Translations under genes and position numbers: made by a program
The notes under the pieces: model-generated
Databases searched by the model: none
What the model saw: only the letters and a program-made list of their open reading frames with translations
Told to the model about the DNA's origin: nothing
Shown here: piece by piece, positions 5,867 to 5,868 of the stretch
How positions within the stretch are numbered: the stretch's first letter is position 1
Layout of the letters: the number at the start of each line of letters is the position of its first letter
Origin: a candidate division NPL-UPA2 bacterium
GTDB taxonomy: Bacteria > NPL-UPA2 > JAGMAN01
Assembly: GCA_021129695.1 (NCBI GenBank)
Contig: JAJOKU010000054.1
Location: 1-5,868 of the forward strand
Length of the DNA: 5,868 nt
Reading direction: 5' to 3'

Positions 5867-5868
5867 AC

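Overview
The window looks like bacterial DNA. All five genes lie on the minus strand. In transcription order they are: a type II restriction endonuclease-like gene (5854 to 5072), the V/A-type ATPase catalytic subunit A (4937 to 3171), subunit B (2984 to 1605), the rotor-shaft subunit D (1615 to 995), and ispD of the MEP isoprenoid pathway (1005 to 256). The MEP gene argues for a bacterium, because archaea normally make isoprenoids by mevalonate. A V/A-type rather than F-type ATPase suggests a lineage such as Clostridia, Thermus-like groups, spirochaetes or an uncultured candidate phylum. I cannot place it more precisely.

Region by region, 1-255 has no gene but is dense in small inverted and direct repeats: an imperfect hairpin at 5-46, three about 32-nt hairpin-forming units at 90-189, and a further short stem-loop followed by a T-run. 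B, D and ispD at 256-2984 form a tightly packed block with two 11-nt overlaps. At 2985-3170 this compact operon is broken by a 186-nt gap. Almost all of the gap is a 167-bp element with near-perfect terminal inverted repeats and two internal hairpins. One terminus runs into the end of the subunit A gene and supplies its last codons and stop. Subunit A fills 3171-4937. The gap at 4938-5071 is AT-rich and carries a 15-nt palindrome. The endonuclease-like gene at 5072-5854 is clearly AT-richer than the ATPase genes and is probably acquired.

A and B make the catalytic A3B3 head and D the central shaft of a rotary ATPase (pump or synthase). The stalk and membrane subunits (E, F, C, I, K), which normally sit next to A-B-D, are not in the window. 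Where they would be expected, upstream of A, lies the restriction gene. No methyltransferase is visible, but the endonuclease start lies 14 nt from the window edge. A TAA just upstream leaves room for a gene ending right there.

The most noteworthy items are the folded element between A and B, the hairpin array downstream of ispD, and the restriction-type gene with an Arg where the catalytic Lys of the ExK motif is expected. I do not see a clearly new multi-gene system.
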